Below are positions 18,224-26,952 of a DNA stretch of 64,000 nt, piece by piece (within the stretch, counting starts at the first letter, position 1; every line of letters begins with the position of its first letter). The notes below the pieces were generated by a model. It made no database searches, was not told the origin of the DNA, and was given only the letters and a program-made list of their open reading frames with translations. The DNA lies in assembly GCF_003581585.1 (NCBI RefSeq), contig NZ_QXIR01000011.1:1-64000 (forward strand), in the 5' to 3' direction. The translations under genes were made by a program, and so were the position numbers. This DNA is from Bacillus salacetis (lineage in GTDB: Bacteria; Bacillota; Bacilli; Bacillales; Bacillaceae_B).

Positions 18224-18249
18224 ATTAATCCCTCCTCGATCAGCATTTA

Positions 18250-18263
18250 TGTTAGCGTTTACA
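18250..18263 (-). promoter_or_regulatory. Perfect cre (CcpA) site in the GH20 leader
   Basis: TGTAAACGCTAACA on the minus strand fits TGWNANCGNTNWCA at all 14 positions. It lies between the ribosome-binding site at 18231-18238 and an extended -10-like TGTTATAGT at about 18296-18304, a position suited to CcpA roadblock repression. Confidence 0.75.
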
Positions 18264-18523
18264 ATGAAATTGTTCATATCCTTTTCTATAAAATCACTAT
18301 AACACACAAAAGACATAAATGATTTAATAAATCAAAAAAAATATAAAATTTTGATTTATTATTTTATTTATGTTCTAAAATTGCTAGAATGGTTTATATT
18401 CGTTAGATTTAAAAATCTTGTTAAACTCTGGATTTGTAATTTAGTTCATCTTCATATTTTTAGCGATATTTGAATCTTGGTTAGTTGTTAATAATCATCT
18501 TAAAGACAAGGAGGCTTCACTCT

Positions 18524-19939
18524 ATGCTGCCTATAGAACTAAAAGAAAAACTGATCGCGATTGTTGGAAAGGAAAATTACCAGGATTCCAACGCAAGCAA
18601 ACTCGTCTACTCTTTCGATGCCACCCCGCAGTTCCAATCCATGCCAGATGCCATCGTATCCCCCGGCAATACCAGTGAAATTTCCCAGATCTTAAAACTG
18701 TGCAATCAGTATAGAATTCCCATTGTCCCGCGGGGCTCGGGGACGAACTTAAGTGCAGGCACCACCCCGCTGGAAGGCGGGATTGTCCTCTTATTCAAAC
18801 GTTTGATTAACATCCTTGAAATCGACGAAGAGAACCTCACCATTACGACACAGCCCGGCGTCAATACCCAGCACCTGATTGAAGCCGTCCAAGAAAAAGG
18901 CTTATTTTATCCTCCCGATCCAAGCTCCATGAAGATTTCCCAGATCGGCGGCAACATCAATGAAAACTCCGGCGGCTTAAGGGGACTGAAGTACGGAGTG
19001 ACCCGCGATTATGTATTGGGGCTCGAGGTCGTCCTCCCCAACGGCGATATCATCCGGACAGGCGGAAAGCTCGCCAAGGATGTGGCTGGTTACGACCTGA
19101 CAAGGCTGTTTGTCGGGTCTGAAGGAACACTCGGAGTCATTACAGAGGCCACGTTAAAATTACTTCCGATGCCGGAAACGAAGAAGACCATCCTGGCTCT
19201 CTATGAAGATTTAGACGCCGCCGCCAAAACGGTTTCAGCCATCATTTCCAATCGGATCATCCCGGCGACACTGGAATTCCTGGACCAGCCGACACTGCAG
19301 GTAGTGGAAGACTTCTCAAAAATCGGTCTCCCGACACATGTACAGGCAGTACTCCTGATCGAACAGGACGGCGACCCTCAGAGCGTCGAGCGGGATATCG
19401 GGAAAATCGCGGAAATCTGCAAGGAAAATCATGCTGTCGAGGTTTCTGTTGCAGGGTCCGAAATAGAAGCCGAAGCACTGCGGACGGCAAGGCGCTCTGC
19501 TCTTTCAGCATTGGCAAGGCTGAAGCCGACAACGATCCTGGAGGATGCTACCGTTCCCCGCTCCGAAGTAGCCAATATGGTCAAAGCCATCAACCGGATA
19601 GCCCAAAAATATGATATCTCGATCTGCACTTTCGGCCATGCCGGGGACGGAAACCTGCATCCTACCTGCATGACAGATGCAAGAGATGAAGAAGAAATGA
19701 AACGGGTCGAGAAAGCACTGCAAGAAATTTTCGAGCATGCGGTCGCATTGGGAGGGACCATTACAGGTGAACATGGAGTCGGCGCCATGAAGGCCCCTTA
19801 CCTGCACCTGAAGCTGGGGGAAGCGGGAATTGATGCCATGCGCGGCATTAAACAGGCATTCGATCCCAACAATATCATGAACCCTGGTAAGATTTTTGCC
19901 AAATCAGACCGAAAGAGAATCGTGGTGAGCCAAAGATGA
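18524..19939 (+). CDS. glcD: Glycolate oxidase subunit GlcD (FAD-linked)
   Basis: 471-aa FAD-dependent oxidoreductase, like Bacillus YsfC. The N-terminal FAD-binding type 4 domain has VPRGSGTNLSAGTTP and GGNINENSGGLRGLKYGVTRDYVLG; the C-terminal FAD-oxidase domain has CTFGHAGDGNLHPT and the closing GEHGVGAMKAPYL. It oxidises glycolate or a related 2-hydroxy acid (D-lactate is possible) and passes electrons to GlcF. MurQ releases D-lactate, so a functional link to the salvage island is conceivable but unproven. The ATG at 18524 has AAGGAGG nine bases upstream; an earlier in-frame start lacks a site. The stop overlaps glcF by ATGA. Base composition is much GC-richer than that of the salvage island. 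Confidence 0.9.
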   Translation: MLPIELKEKLIAIVGKENYQDSNASKLVYSFDATPQFQSMPDAIVSPGNTSEISQILKLCNQYRIPIVPRGSGTNLSAGTTPLEGGIVLLFKRLINILEIDEENLTITTQPGVNTQHLIEAVQEKGLFYPPDPSSMKISQIGGNINENSGGLRGLKYGVTRDYVLGLEVVLPNGDIIRTGGKLAKDVAGYDLTRLFVGSEGTLGVITEATLKLLPMPETKKTILALYEDLDAAAKTVSAIISNRIIPATLEFLDQPTLQVVEDFSKIGLPTHVQAVLLIEQDGDPQSVERDIGKIAEICKENHAVEVSVAGSEIEAEALRTARRSALSALARLKPTTILEDATVPRSEVANMVKAINRIAQKYDISICTFGHAGDGNLHPTCMTDARDEEEMKRVEKALQEIFEHAVALGGTITGEHGVGAMKAPYLHLKLGEAGIDAMRGIKQAFDPNNIMNPGKIFAKSDRKRIVVSQR

Positions 19940-21264
19940 AACAAGCAGAGAAAATACGGATCCAGCAAGAGTTCAAAGACAGGATGGATTATGACGAATT
20001 ATTGAATTGCATGCGCTGCGGCTTCTGCCTGCCAAGCTGCCCAACATACATCGAATCAGGTTACGACGAAACCCACTCCCCCCGCGGCAGGATCGCATTG
20101 ATGAAGGCAGTCGTCGACGGAGATATCGAGCCTGACGAAGAGGTCAAGCGCTCCCTGGATATGTGCCTTGGCTGCAGAGCCTGCGAACCGGTCTGCCCGT
20201 CGGGGGTCAATTATGGCCATTTACTAGAACAGGCACGGGATATCATCTACCAAAACAAAAAACTGCCTTTCCATATCAAAGCCGTCCGTACCTTGATGTT
20301 CAAGGAAGTCTTCCCCTATCAAAATCGGATGATCGGCCTCACCGGTCTCCTGGGCTTCTATCAGCGTTCAGGTGCGCAATCCCTGGCCAGGAAGACAAAC
20401 GTGATGAAGCTTTTTCCGGAACACCTGCAGCTGATGGAACGGATCCTTCCAGAAGCCCCTGCAAGAAAAAACATGAAAAACAGGCCGGCACATCTGGAAC
20501 CCGCCGCTCCCAAAAGGAAAAAAGTCGCCTTCTTCTCAGGGTGCTTGATGGACACTATGTTCCTGCCGACCAACGATGCGACAACCAAACTCCTGCAATT
20601 AGCAGGGTGTGAGATCGTCATCCCGAAAAGCCAGACCTGCTGCGGAGCACTCCATGCCCACAGCGGTGAAAAGCAGGATGCCAAGGAACTCGCCAAGAAA
20701 AACATCGAGGCTTTCGAAGAGGATGAGATCGATTACATCATCACCAATGCCGGTGGATGCGGTGCTCTTTTAACAGAATACAACCACCTTCTTGATGATG
20801 AGCCTCAATGGAATGACCGCGCCTTGAGGTTCTCTGAAAAAATAAAGGACCTTTCCAGCATACTCGTGGAATTGGCGTTTCATAAGCAAGACCTGAAGCT
20901 CGAGGACCAAGTTGTCACCTATCAGGACTCCTGCCACCTCAAGAATGTCCAGAAGACGTTCATGCAGCCGCGGATGCTGCTCGAATCCATAGAAGGCGCT
21001 GTCTATACGGAGATGAAAGACGCCGGCCGCTGCTGCGGGTCGGCCGGAATCTATAACATCGTCGAACCGGAAATGTCGATGAAGATTCTCGACTACAAGA
21101 TGGAACAGGCAAGAGCCGCAAAGGCCACGACCATTGTCACGGCCAACCCGGGATGCCTGCTGCAGATGAAACTGGGAATCGAAAAAGAGGGTTTGGCGGG
21201 GAAAGTACGGGCGGTGCATATTGCGGATCTGCTGTTGGAGGCTTGGGAGGGCGGCAAGAAGTAA
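19936..21264 (+). CDS. glcF: Glycolate oxidase iron-sulfur subunit GlcF
   Basis: 442-aa iron-sulfur protein, like Bacillus YsfD. Two 4Fe-4S motifs, CMRCGFCLPSCP and CLGCRACEPVCP, lie near the N-terminus. Two CCG domains follow with the cysteine pairs CCGALHAHSG and CCGSAGIYN. It accepts electrons from GlcD and probably passes them to the membrane quinone pool. The start overlaps the glcD stop by four bases, so the pair is translationally coupled. A terminator follows at 21356-21385. Confidence 0.9.
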   Translation: MKQAEKIRIQQEFKDRMDYDELLNCMRCGFCLPSCPTYIESGYDETHSPRGRIALMKAVVDGDIEPDEEVKRSLDMCLGCRACEPVCPSGVNYGHLLEQARDIIYQNKKLPFHIKAVRTLMFKEVFPYQNRMIGLTGLLGFYQRSGAQSLARKTNVMKLFPEHLQLMERILPEAPARKNMKNRPAHLEPAAPKRKKVAFFSGCLMDTMFLPTNDATTKLLQLAGCEIVIPKSQTCCGALHAHSGEKQDAKELAKKNIEAFEEDEIDYIITNAGGCGALLTEYNHLLDDEPQWNDRALRFSEKIKDLSSILVELAFHKQDLKLEDQVVTYQDSCHLKNVQKTFMQPRMLLESIEGAVYTEMKDAGRCCGSAGIYNIVEPEMSMKILDYKMEQARAAKATTIVTANPGCLLQMKLGIEKEGLAGKVRAVHIADLLLEAWEGGKK

Positions 21265-21355
21265 AAATCAGGTTCCATCATATTCCATTCCCAAATACCT
21301 TCTGATTACCTCTGGCTATGTTACACTTAGATTATTAATTTCATAGTTATTAAAA

Positions 21356-21385
21356 AAGAAGCTATAATTCTCAGCTTCTTTTTTT
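21356..21385 (+). terminator. Intrinsic terminator of glcDF
   Basis: Stem AAGAAGCT/AGCTTCTT, extended by an A run on the left and a T run on the right, lies about 90 bases past the glcF stop. Confidence 0.8.
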
Positions 21386-21402
21386 GATTTGAGGTGAAAA
21401 AA

Positions 21403-21681
21403 ATGAAAAGAAAGCTGAATTTATACATACTATACATCCTTCATATCATCTTCCCGTTACTCATGTCAGCATCGATTGTGCTCGGGATCTTCGGCAACTT
21501 CTACTTCTTGTTTGCTGTTTTTGGACTGCCTATCGTCTTACTTGTCATAGACATCGTTCTCTTGAACAATATCCGCCGGCTGTGGGGGCTGCATTTCGTG
21601 ATCGGTATGACTCTTTCTTATGTAGTCTTCAGGTATTCGATAGGTCTGGCATTCATGAGCAGCATTAAAGTTCCTTTTTAA
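21403..21681 (+). CDS. Small membrane protein, unrecognised
   Basis: 92-aa hydrophobic protein with three predicted membrane segments (about residues 7-28, 31-50 and 60-80) and basic, loop-like connections (NNIRRLW). I do not recognise a family. The ATG at 21403 follows a GAGG site with normal spacing; a GTG nine bases earlier would overlap that site. It stands just after the glcDF terminator and before another membrane protein gene on the same strand, with no obvious operon partner. Confidence 0.6.
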   Translation: MKRKLNLYILYILHIIFPLLMSASIVLGIFGNFYFLFAVFGLPIVLLVIDIVLLNNIRRLWGLHFVIGMTLSYVVFRYSIGLAFMSSIKVPF

Positions 21682-21793
21682 AAGGTTCTGCTTTTATTAA
21701 GGTTTCCGGGATTTCAGAGACGTTCCCGAAAGCAGCAACTTATACCAAAACACCCTTTGAAAACAAGATTCAACCCCGATATGGAGGTCTAGC

Positions 21794-22432
21794 ATGATTA
21801 AATCACCGTTACTACTACTCGTCTCATTCGTTTTGTTTCTCGTATCTTTTCTTCTGAGATTTCCTTTCTCGTCCGTGCAATCACCGGAAATGATGATCAC
21901 CCTTACGAGGCAGATCAACTTAGGATTCCACCTTTCCATCCTTTCTCACGTTTTGATGGTTGCGAGTGTGACCGTTCTTTGGTTTGCCCTGAAGAAATTT
22001 CAGCTTCTCGCTGTGACGTTTGCCTCGATCTTTGTGATTTCCTCCCCTGCCATAGCAGTGGATATTTATAAAGACAACTTGGCAAACGGCGTTTATTCCA
22101 TTGAATACGTTCCCGATGAAAGTGTCTGCATGTTTGACGTTCCAGATTGGGACAATCGGAGAAACATGACTGCAGAATGCGAAATAACATTGGAAAACCG
22201 GGGTAACGAAGATGTGGAATTCACCTTCAGTTTTGAAGAAGAAACGAACTATCACCCTGTTCCTTTGTTGAACCAGGAAGCCCCTTTCCATACGAAAATT
22301 AAAGCCAAGGACATAGAAACAATACAAATCGACATGATGATCAGGGTTCCTGAAGAAATGAATTCACACATCGGCGGAGTCGAAGGGCCTAAGCTTATCC
22401 TCTATACCGGCGAGGAATCCAGGGAACTGTAA
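21794..22432 (+). CDS. Membrane-anchored protein with extracytoplasmic beta domain, unrecognised
   Basis: 212 aa with three hydrophobic segments in the first 90 residues, then a soluble domain (about 95-212) rich in beta strands and acidic residues (CEITLENRGNEDVEFTFSFEEET), which looks like an immunoglobulin-like fold facing outward. The family is not recognised. GGAGG lies six bases before the ATG. The last 69 bases overlap the 3' end of the convergent lipoprotein gene. A strong terminator follows at 22453-22483. Confidence 0.65.
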   Translation: MIKSPLLLLVSFVLFLVSFLLRFPFSSVQSPEMMITLTRQINLGFHLSILSHVLMVASVTVLWFALKKFQLLAVTFASIFVISSPAIAVDIYKDNLANGVYSIEYVPDESVCMFDVPDWDNRRNMTAECEITLENRGNEDVEFTFSFEEETNYHPVPLLNQEAPFHTKIKAKDIETIQIDMMIRVPEEMNSHIGGVEGPKLILYTGEESREL

Positions 22433-23074
22433 ATGCTGGTGAAAGTCAGAATAAGCCGGAGGGAAACCTGCCCTCCGGCTTTTAAGAAGATCATTCTCAC
22501 TGCCAGTTTCCGCTGGCTCGCGAAAGACCTTTTCATCAATTGCCTCTCCAGTCTCTTTATCCTTCACAATGACAAAGGCTTCCGGATCCGCACCAGCATA
22601 CAACTGGTAATACATCCCCGCCATACCTAAAGATAACACCCCAGACTTACTTACACTGTTTTCATAGGCCGCTTTATCGACCACTATCGTAAATCGGGAA
22701 AAGGATTCATCATAAGAGATATCATGAACAAAGGGGTAGTTCCCGTTTTCTTTCATTCCCTCAATGGATTCCATGATATTCTCTTCAAATCTCTTCATGA
22801 TTTTACTATGGACAGATTCAGACATTTTGTATGTGAGAGAGTCATCCTCATTTTTGATGACTTCCTTGACCCCCTCTGCTTTAGCGTCGGCGATCACCTG
22901 CTCCACATCCGACCCTTCAAATGTAGAAGCCGGCAGCGTGATTTCAACAGTTCCAGAACTATTCTCTGCATCTGCGGCTCCTTCGTTTTCCTTGCCAGCC
23001 TGTCCTTCAGAAGAACATGCGGAAATGAGTGCAGCCAGCAAAAGTACCAGCATTATATACAGCGTTTTTTTCAT
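22364..23074 (-). CDS. Lipoprotein of unknown function, with a read-through C-terminus
   Basis: 236-aa lipoprotein with signal MKKTLYIMLVLLLAALISAC and acylated C20. A low-complexity acidic linker is followed by a mixed alpha/beta domain (about 45-195). I do not recognise the family. The ATG at 23074 begins the signal; an earlier in-frame start at 23092 adds only six residues. The last 40 residues look unnatural: translation runs through the sequence of the convergent terminator (RRAGFPPAYSDF) and 69 bases into the opposite gene. A lost stop codon by frameshift, or a sequencing error near 22480-22490, would explain this. Confidence 0.65.
   Translation of the reverse strand: MKKTLYIMLVLLLAALISACSSEGQAGKENEGAADAENSSGTVEITLPASTFEGSDVEQVIADAKAEGVKEVIKNEDDSLTYKMSESVHSKIMKRFEENIMESIEGMKENGNYPFVHDISYDESFSRFTIVVDKAAYENSVSKSGVLSLGMAGMYYQLYAGADPEAFVIVKDKETGEAIDEKVFREPAETGSENDLLKSRRAGFPPAYSDFHQHLQFPGFLAGIEDKLRPFDSADV
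22453..22483 (+). terminator. Strong intrinsic terminator
   Basis: Perfect 11-bp stem AAGCCGGAGGG/CCCTCCGGCTT, 7-nt loop and TT tail, 20 bases past the stop of the plus-strand membrane protein. The minus-strand lipoprotein frame passes through it. Confidence 0.85.
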
Positions 23075-23219
23075 ATCTAAATCCTCCTGCATTTTTTCTT
23101 TACTTCTATTCTATCTGTCAGATTCCTAAAACCCCAAAATATTGATATTTTGAGCAGAGCAATGATAACAATATGATATAATGATGAGGAAAATAATAGA
23201 AATAAAGGGAGGTTTTACT

Positions 23220-23540
23220 TTGTCCACATCCAAAATCTTAAAGTGGGTAACAGGCGCGTTGGAAGCTGTCCTGGGAATTCCTGTCCTGGGTGGAGCAATC
23301 ATTCTTAGTTTCTTTTGGACACCGCTGCTTCTTATGCTTATCCTGCATATTGTAACGTTGGTCCTGACGTCAAAAGAGGACGGGGCGAAAGCAGGCAGCA
23401 TCTTGGGAATCGTCACTTCCTGCATAGGCTGGATCCCGATCGTTGGAATGATCATGCACATCATCACGGCAGTATTCCTGATAATTGATGCAGCAAAATC
23501 TGAAACGGCATCTAAAACGAAAGCAGAGATTGTCAGGTAA
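23220..23540 (+). CDS. Small membrane protein (about 106 aa), unrecognised
   Basis: Hydrophobic protein with three membrane segments, a GAKAGSILGIVTSCIGWIPIVGMIMHII glycine-rich stretch and a charged tail (KSETASKTKAEIV). The start is a TTG at 23220 because AGGGAGG lies seven bases upstream; a longer reading from 23181 has no site. The gene is divergent from the lipoprotein gene and is followed directly by a palindrome of the GGGGACGGT family. No function is proposed. Confidence 0.6.
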   Translation: MSTSKILKWVTGALEAVLGIPVLGGAIILSFFWTPLLLMLILHIVTLVLTSKEDGAKAGSILGIVTSCIGWIPIVGMIMHIITAVFLIIDAAKSETASKTKAEIVR

Positions 23541-23542
23541 TA

Positions 23543-23584
23543 GAAACAAGGGGATGGTTTTTGTGAACCGTCCCCTTGTTTCTG
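23543..23584. repeat. Palindromic repeat, GGGGACGGT family, copy 1
   Basis: Arms AGAAACAAGGGGATGGTT and AACCGTCCCCTTGTTTCT are inverted copies with one mismatch and a 6-nt loop. The GAAACARGGGGA start is shared with the copies at 53.56, 54.73 and 63.66 kb. It also serves as the likely terminator between the small membrane gene and the convergent mannanase gene. Confidence 0.8.
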
Positions 23585-23600
23585 TCCTGTCTCCCTCCCA

Positions 23601-26600
23601 CTACCACAACACAACATTATCAATCGAAGCAGCAGCCGTTCCTGTACCGCTTACTGGTTCGATTTTCACACCAATCGATTTTACCGCGCTGGCGTTTTCT
23701 ACTTTCGAAAGATCGAGAGTGAGTGTTTTATAGCCGTTTGCATCTATTGTAGTGATGCCGCTGTCAAACCATGTCCAGCCGCCGCCTGTTTTTACATAGA
23801 GGCGGGCATTCGCTGTTCCGTTTGAAAGCTTCACATCGACACTTAAGGAGCTTCCCTTGGAAAGGTCGACATTCTGGACCTTCGCCAGCTCAAAGCCTGC
23901 TGTTTTCGCCAAGTCAAAGGTTGACTGTAGTGCACCACCATTCACAGAAAGAGCAGTCGCCGCTGCCTGGTTCTGTTCGATGACCCAGCCTTCAACACCA
24001 TCCTCAAAATCGTAGAGCGTCCCCAGTTCTTCCGGCATGCTGCCCGGGCCTGTTCCGCCATTCGGCACCCCGCCCGTTCCGTCATTTATCACACGGATAT
24101 CGTCCAGGTAGAGGCTTCCAGAACCTGTATAACCGTTAACAGAATTAACATACACGGAGAAGGCCGTTACCTTCTGAAGATTTTGCTTTGTGAGTATGGC
24201 TCCTGCATTTGCTGTATCCCAAGGTGCAGGGGCAAACTCGCTGAATGGAATCTCAACTGCTTCCGCTTCCGTTCCAGCAAGAGATGGATAAGCTTCAAAA
24301 GCAATTCCATCTACATTGATTTGAATGACCATTTTTTGATTGGAGCCATCCGGGACCATATCGAACCGCAATTTATTGTAGCTCGACCAATCGACTGTAC
24401 CAAGCGATTTGGTAATACCGGCGTAGCCTGAACCAGCCAATGTATAATCAAACTTCAACCCGTAAGAACCCTCTGCTTCATGAGCAGTATCAAGCGAAAC
24501 GGATGTCGTGTCACCACCCGCATGGACAAACTGTGTTCTCAGCGAGCCGTTATCACCTAAGTAGGATTCGAAGTTATCGACAAGGGAAGGATCTTTCGGT
24601 GCCTCCGCATAGGTGTTAAACAGCTGGAGATTGTCGATGTAAATCTTTCCTTTATCTAAATCCAAGCCATTCCCAACAAGTGAAAAAGCAAGGCTTTCTG
24701 CTGCTGCAACTTTTTCAGGATCATTCAAATCGATGGAAACCGAATATTTGGCAAGATCCTCTCCCTTAATCGTCACAGTTTCCAGATCGGTCAGCTTTTT
24801 CTCTGTTGTTTCCTGTCCGAACTTTTTATTCCAGTCAGGCGGGAGCATGACAATGCCTCTTACCGTTGCATTTACACTTTCACCGGCTGCCTCCAGAGGT
24901 ATGAGAGCGTCGAATTTCACGCGCTCCACTTGAGATAAATCTACCTTTCCATGCTCCTCCAGTTCCAATTTCAGTTCTTGCCAAGTATCACCACCATTCA
25001 AGCCGCTTACATTGATTTGCAGCTTGCCGTCATTCCCTATTTTTACGTGCTCAAATTCAGTAGAAATGGTATCAGGATACGTGCCATTATTCTTCACAGA
25101 GCTGATATCCTCATCAAATGTAAAACCGTCCACAAGAATTTCCGGCACTTTGACAAATACCTTTACCGTCTGCTCCTCAGTCACTTTTCCTTTCTTATTA
25201 TAGACTTTGACTGTTACATCAGCAGAACCTCCGTTAAACTGTGCATCCGGGGACCAGTCTGCTGAATAATAACCTTCGGAATCAATTGTCATTGGTACTT
25301 CTTTTTCGGAGCCCTCTGCAATGTAGACGACTTTTCCAGGATTATCATTCAATACACTGGCACGGATCACTGTGGACGCTTTTTCGATGGTTGATCCGGC
25401 AGTCGGTGTGACGATGTGCATAAATGGATCTTCTTCTGCAGCGGTTACATGCTTATACTTATAAACCCCTTCCACTTCATTAAGGAAAGAAGTATACGGA
25501 TCCTTATAGTAATCGATGAAATCCGGCAGCAATTCATGGTCGCCCAATCCATCAGGAGCGTTTTTATATGGAACAAACAAGTTTCCGTTCAGCGCAAAGT
25601 TAGCCCATGTCTGCATGTAAGCGATCTTCTTGGCATCCGGATCGGCCTTAATGGCATCCATCACTTTTGTGAACCATTCCAGATCTCCGTTACCTTCTGT
25701 TTTCATCCCTTGTGGACTGTATCCATACTCAGAGATAGCAGGGATTTTCCCTTTTTCTTCTGAAAGCCGGGAAATCATCGCCAAGTCATCTACAAGATTA
25801 TTCAAAAATTGTTCAGTCCCTGGTGCAGCCTGGTTGTCATACTGGTCCATGCCGAGAATATCAACATAGTCATCCCCGGGATATGTCTGCAGATAGGTAT
25901 CTGCATTTCCGCTGAACGTGCCATTCGGTGAAAAGACATACAAGAAGTTATGTACATCCTTTTGGTCCCTCAGATATTCAACCGTGTACCGGTAAAGTTC
26001 CTTATACTCACTTGCAGAAGTGGTTTTCGATCCCCACCAGAACCAGCCTCCGTTTTGTTCATGGAAAGGACGGAACAGAACCGGAATCAGTTCTCCTTGA
26101 TCATCTTTCAACTCATTAGCAAAAAGAGCAATATTGTCTAAAAACGCCCTGAACTCAGCATTCTTTTCACCGCCTGGAAGAATACTTTGCGCAACCCTTT
26201 CAGACGTGTCGTTATATCTTCCTCCCGTCAAAAAGTTCGGGAAATGGGTACTGAGCGCAACGACGCCTCCCATTTCATGGGCTTGTCTCATTGAAGCAGC
26301 CAGGTTTTTTCGGCTTTGTTCCAAATCACCGGGAACACCGGGTTTCTCATCTCCCTGCAGACTTAACGTATCCCAGCCAAAGACAGCCGGATAATCCCCT
26401 ACTGAATTTTTCACATCCGACTCGACAATTCCCTCTTCCCTGGTAATCGTGATGCCTTCATCTGTCGCATGCTGATGCCCAAAGAGAACTTCTTTCCCGC
26501 TGATACTATTAAGATAGGCAAACAACGACCTGGTATTTTGCGTGGCGTTCTGGTCTGCAAAGTCATACGTTCGTTTAACACCGTACTTCTTTCCATTCCC

Positions 26601-26729
26601 ATTCTTAAGGGCATGGCTCTCATTCTGGTTCCCTTTGGCAGGCGGCGAAGCGGAAGCAGCTGTTGCAAATGGCGACAGGACCAGCGAAGAAGCCAGTACT
26701 GCCGTTAAAATCTTCTTATTCTTATTCAT
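23601..26729 (-). CDS. Secreted multi-domain beta-mannanase (GH26)
   Basis: 1042-aa secreted enzyme with a signal peptide ending at about ATAASA. The GH26 catalytic domain spans about 45-420; the acid/base is E224 (LFRPFHEQNGGWFWWGS) and the nucleophile is E334 (AISEYGYSP). It hydrolyses internal beta-1,4 bonds of mannan or glucomannan outside the cell. Downstream are an Ig-like linker domain (about 430-540) and three beta-sandwich modules (about 545-705, 710-875, 890-1042) that look like carbohydrate-binding modules of the CBM11/CBM27/CBM4-like type, with a Gly-rich linker near 880. There is no LPXTG or SLH anchor. The ATG at 26729 follows AAAGGAGG. A cre-like site lies 24 bases upstream. 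Confidence 0.9.
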   Translation of the reverse strand: MNKNKKILTAVLASSLVLSPFATAASASPPAKGNQNESHALKNGNGKKYGVKRTYDFADQNATQNTRSLFAYLNSISGKEVLFGHQHATDEGITITREEGIVESDVKNSVGDYPAVFGWDTLSLQGDEKPGVPGDLEQSRKNLAASMRQAHEMGGVVALSTHFPNFLTGGRYNDTSERVAQSILPGGEKNAEFRAFLDNIALFANELKDDQGELIPVLFRPFHEQNGGWFWWGSKTTSASEYKELYRYTVEYLRDQKDVHNFLYVFSPNGTFSGNADTYLQTYPGDDYVDILGMDQYDNQAAPGTEQFLNNLVDDLAMISRLSEEKGKIPAISEYGYSPQGMKTEGNGDLEWFTKVMDAIKADPDAKKIAYMQTWANFALNGNLFVPYKNAPDGLGDHELLPDFIDYYKDPYTSFLNEVEGVYKYKHVTAAEEDPFMHIVTPTAGSTIEKASTVIRASVLNDNPGKVVYIAEGSEKEVPMTIDSEGYYSADWSPDAQFNGGSADVTVKVYNKKGKVTEEQTVKVFVKVPEILVDGFTFDEDISSVKNNGTYPDTISTEFEHVKIGNDGKLQINVSGLNGGDTWQELKLELEEHGKVDLSQVERVKFDALIPLEAAGESVNATVRGIVMLPPDWNKKFGQETTEKKLTDLETVTIKGEDLAKYSVSIDLNDPEKVAAAESLAFSLVGNGLDLDKGKIYIDNLQLFNTYAEAPKDPSLVDNFESYLGDNGSLRTQFVHAGGDTTSVSLDTAHEAEGSYGLKFDYTLAGSGYAGITKSLGTVDWSSYNKLRFDMVPDGSNQKMVIQINVDGIAFEAYPSLAGTEAEAVEIPFSEFAPAPWDTANAGAILTKQNLQKVTAFSVYVNSVNGYTGSGSLYLDDIRVINDGTGGVPNGGTGPGSMPEELGTLYDFEDGVEGWVIEQNQAAATALSVNGGALQSTFDLAKTAGFELAKVQNVDLSKGSSLSVDVKLSNGTANARLYVKTGGGWTWFDSGITTIDANGYKTLTLDLSKVENASAVKSIGVKIEPVSGTGTAAASIDNVVLW

Positions 26730-26752
26730 CAAGCTTATCCTCCTTTTGGTTT

Positions 26753-26766
26753 TTAAAGCGCTTACA
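26753..26766 (-). promoter_or_regulatory. cre-like site upstream of the mannanase gene
   Basis: TGTAAGCGCTTTAA on the minus strand matches TGWNANCGNTNWCA at 13 of 14 positions and lies between a possible -10 (TACAAT near 26778) and the ribosome-binding site. Confidence 0.6.
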
Positions 26767-26833
26767 AAAATTAGTATTGTACTCAGTATATTTAATTTTC
26801 AGAATTCATTCATCAGACTATAGTCCTGTTTTA

Positions 26834-26882
26834 AAGTAATGGTTTAAGTAAAATAAATTTATAATTTACTTTACTATTACTT
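26834..26882. promoter_or_regulatory. Split dyad between divergent mannanase and SDR genes
   Basis: Two nested inverted pairs, AAGTAAT...ATTACTT and AAGTAAA...TTTACTT, share one centre of symmetry with mismatched DNA between them. This looks like a double binding site for a dimeric regulator or an AT-rich cruciform. Confidence 0.4.
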
Positions 26883-26913
26883 AATTCATCACTAAAGATA
26901 TGATACAATTCTA

Positions 26914-26927
26914 TGTAAGCGATTACC
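26914..26927 (+). promoter_or_regulatory. cre-like site upstream of the SDR gene
   Basis: TGTAAGCGATTACC matches TGWNANCGNTNWCA except for the last base and lies 26 bases before the GTG start. Confidence 0.45.
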
Positions 26928-26952
26928 ATTTTACAAAAAAGGGGAGATTCAT

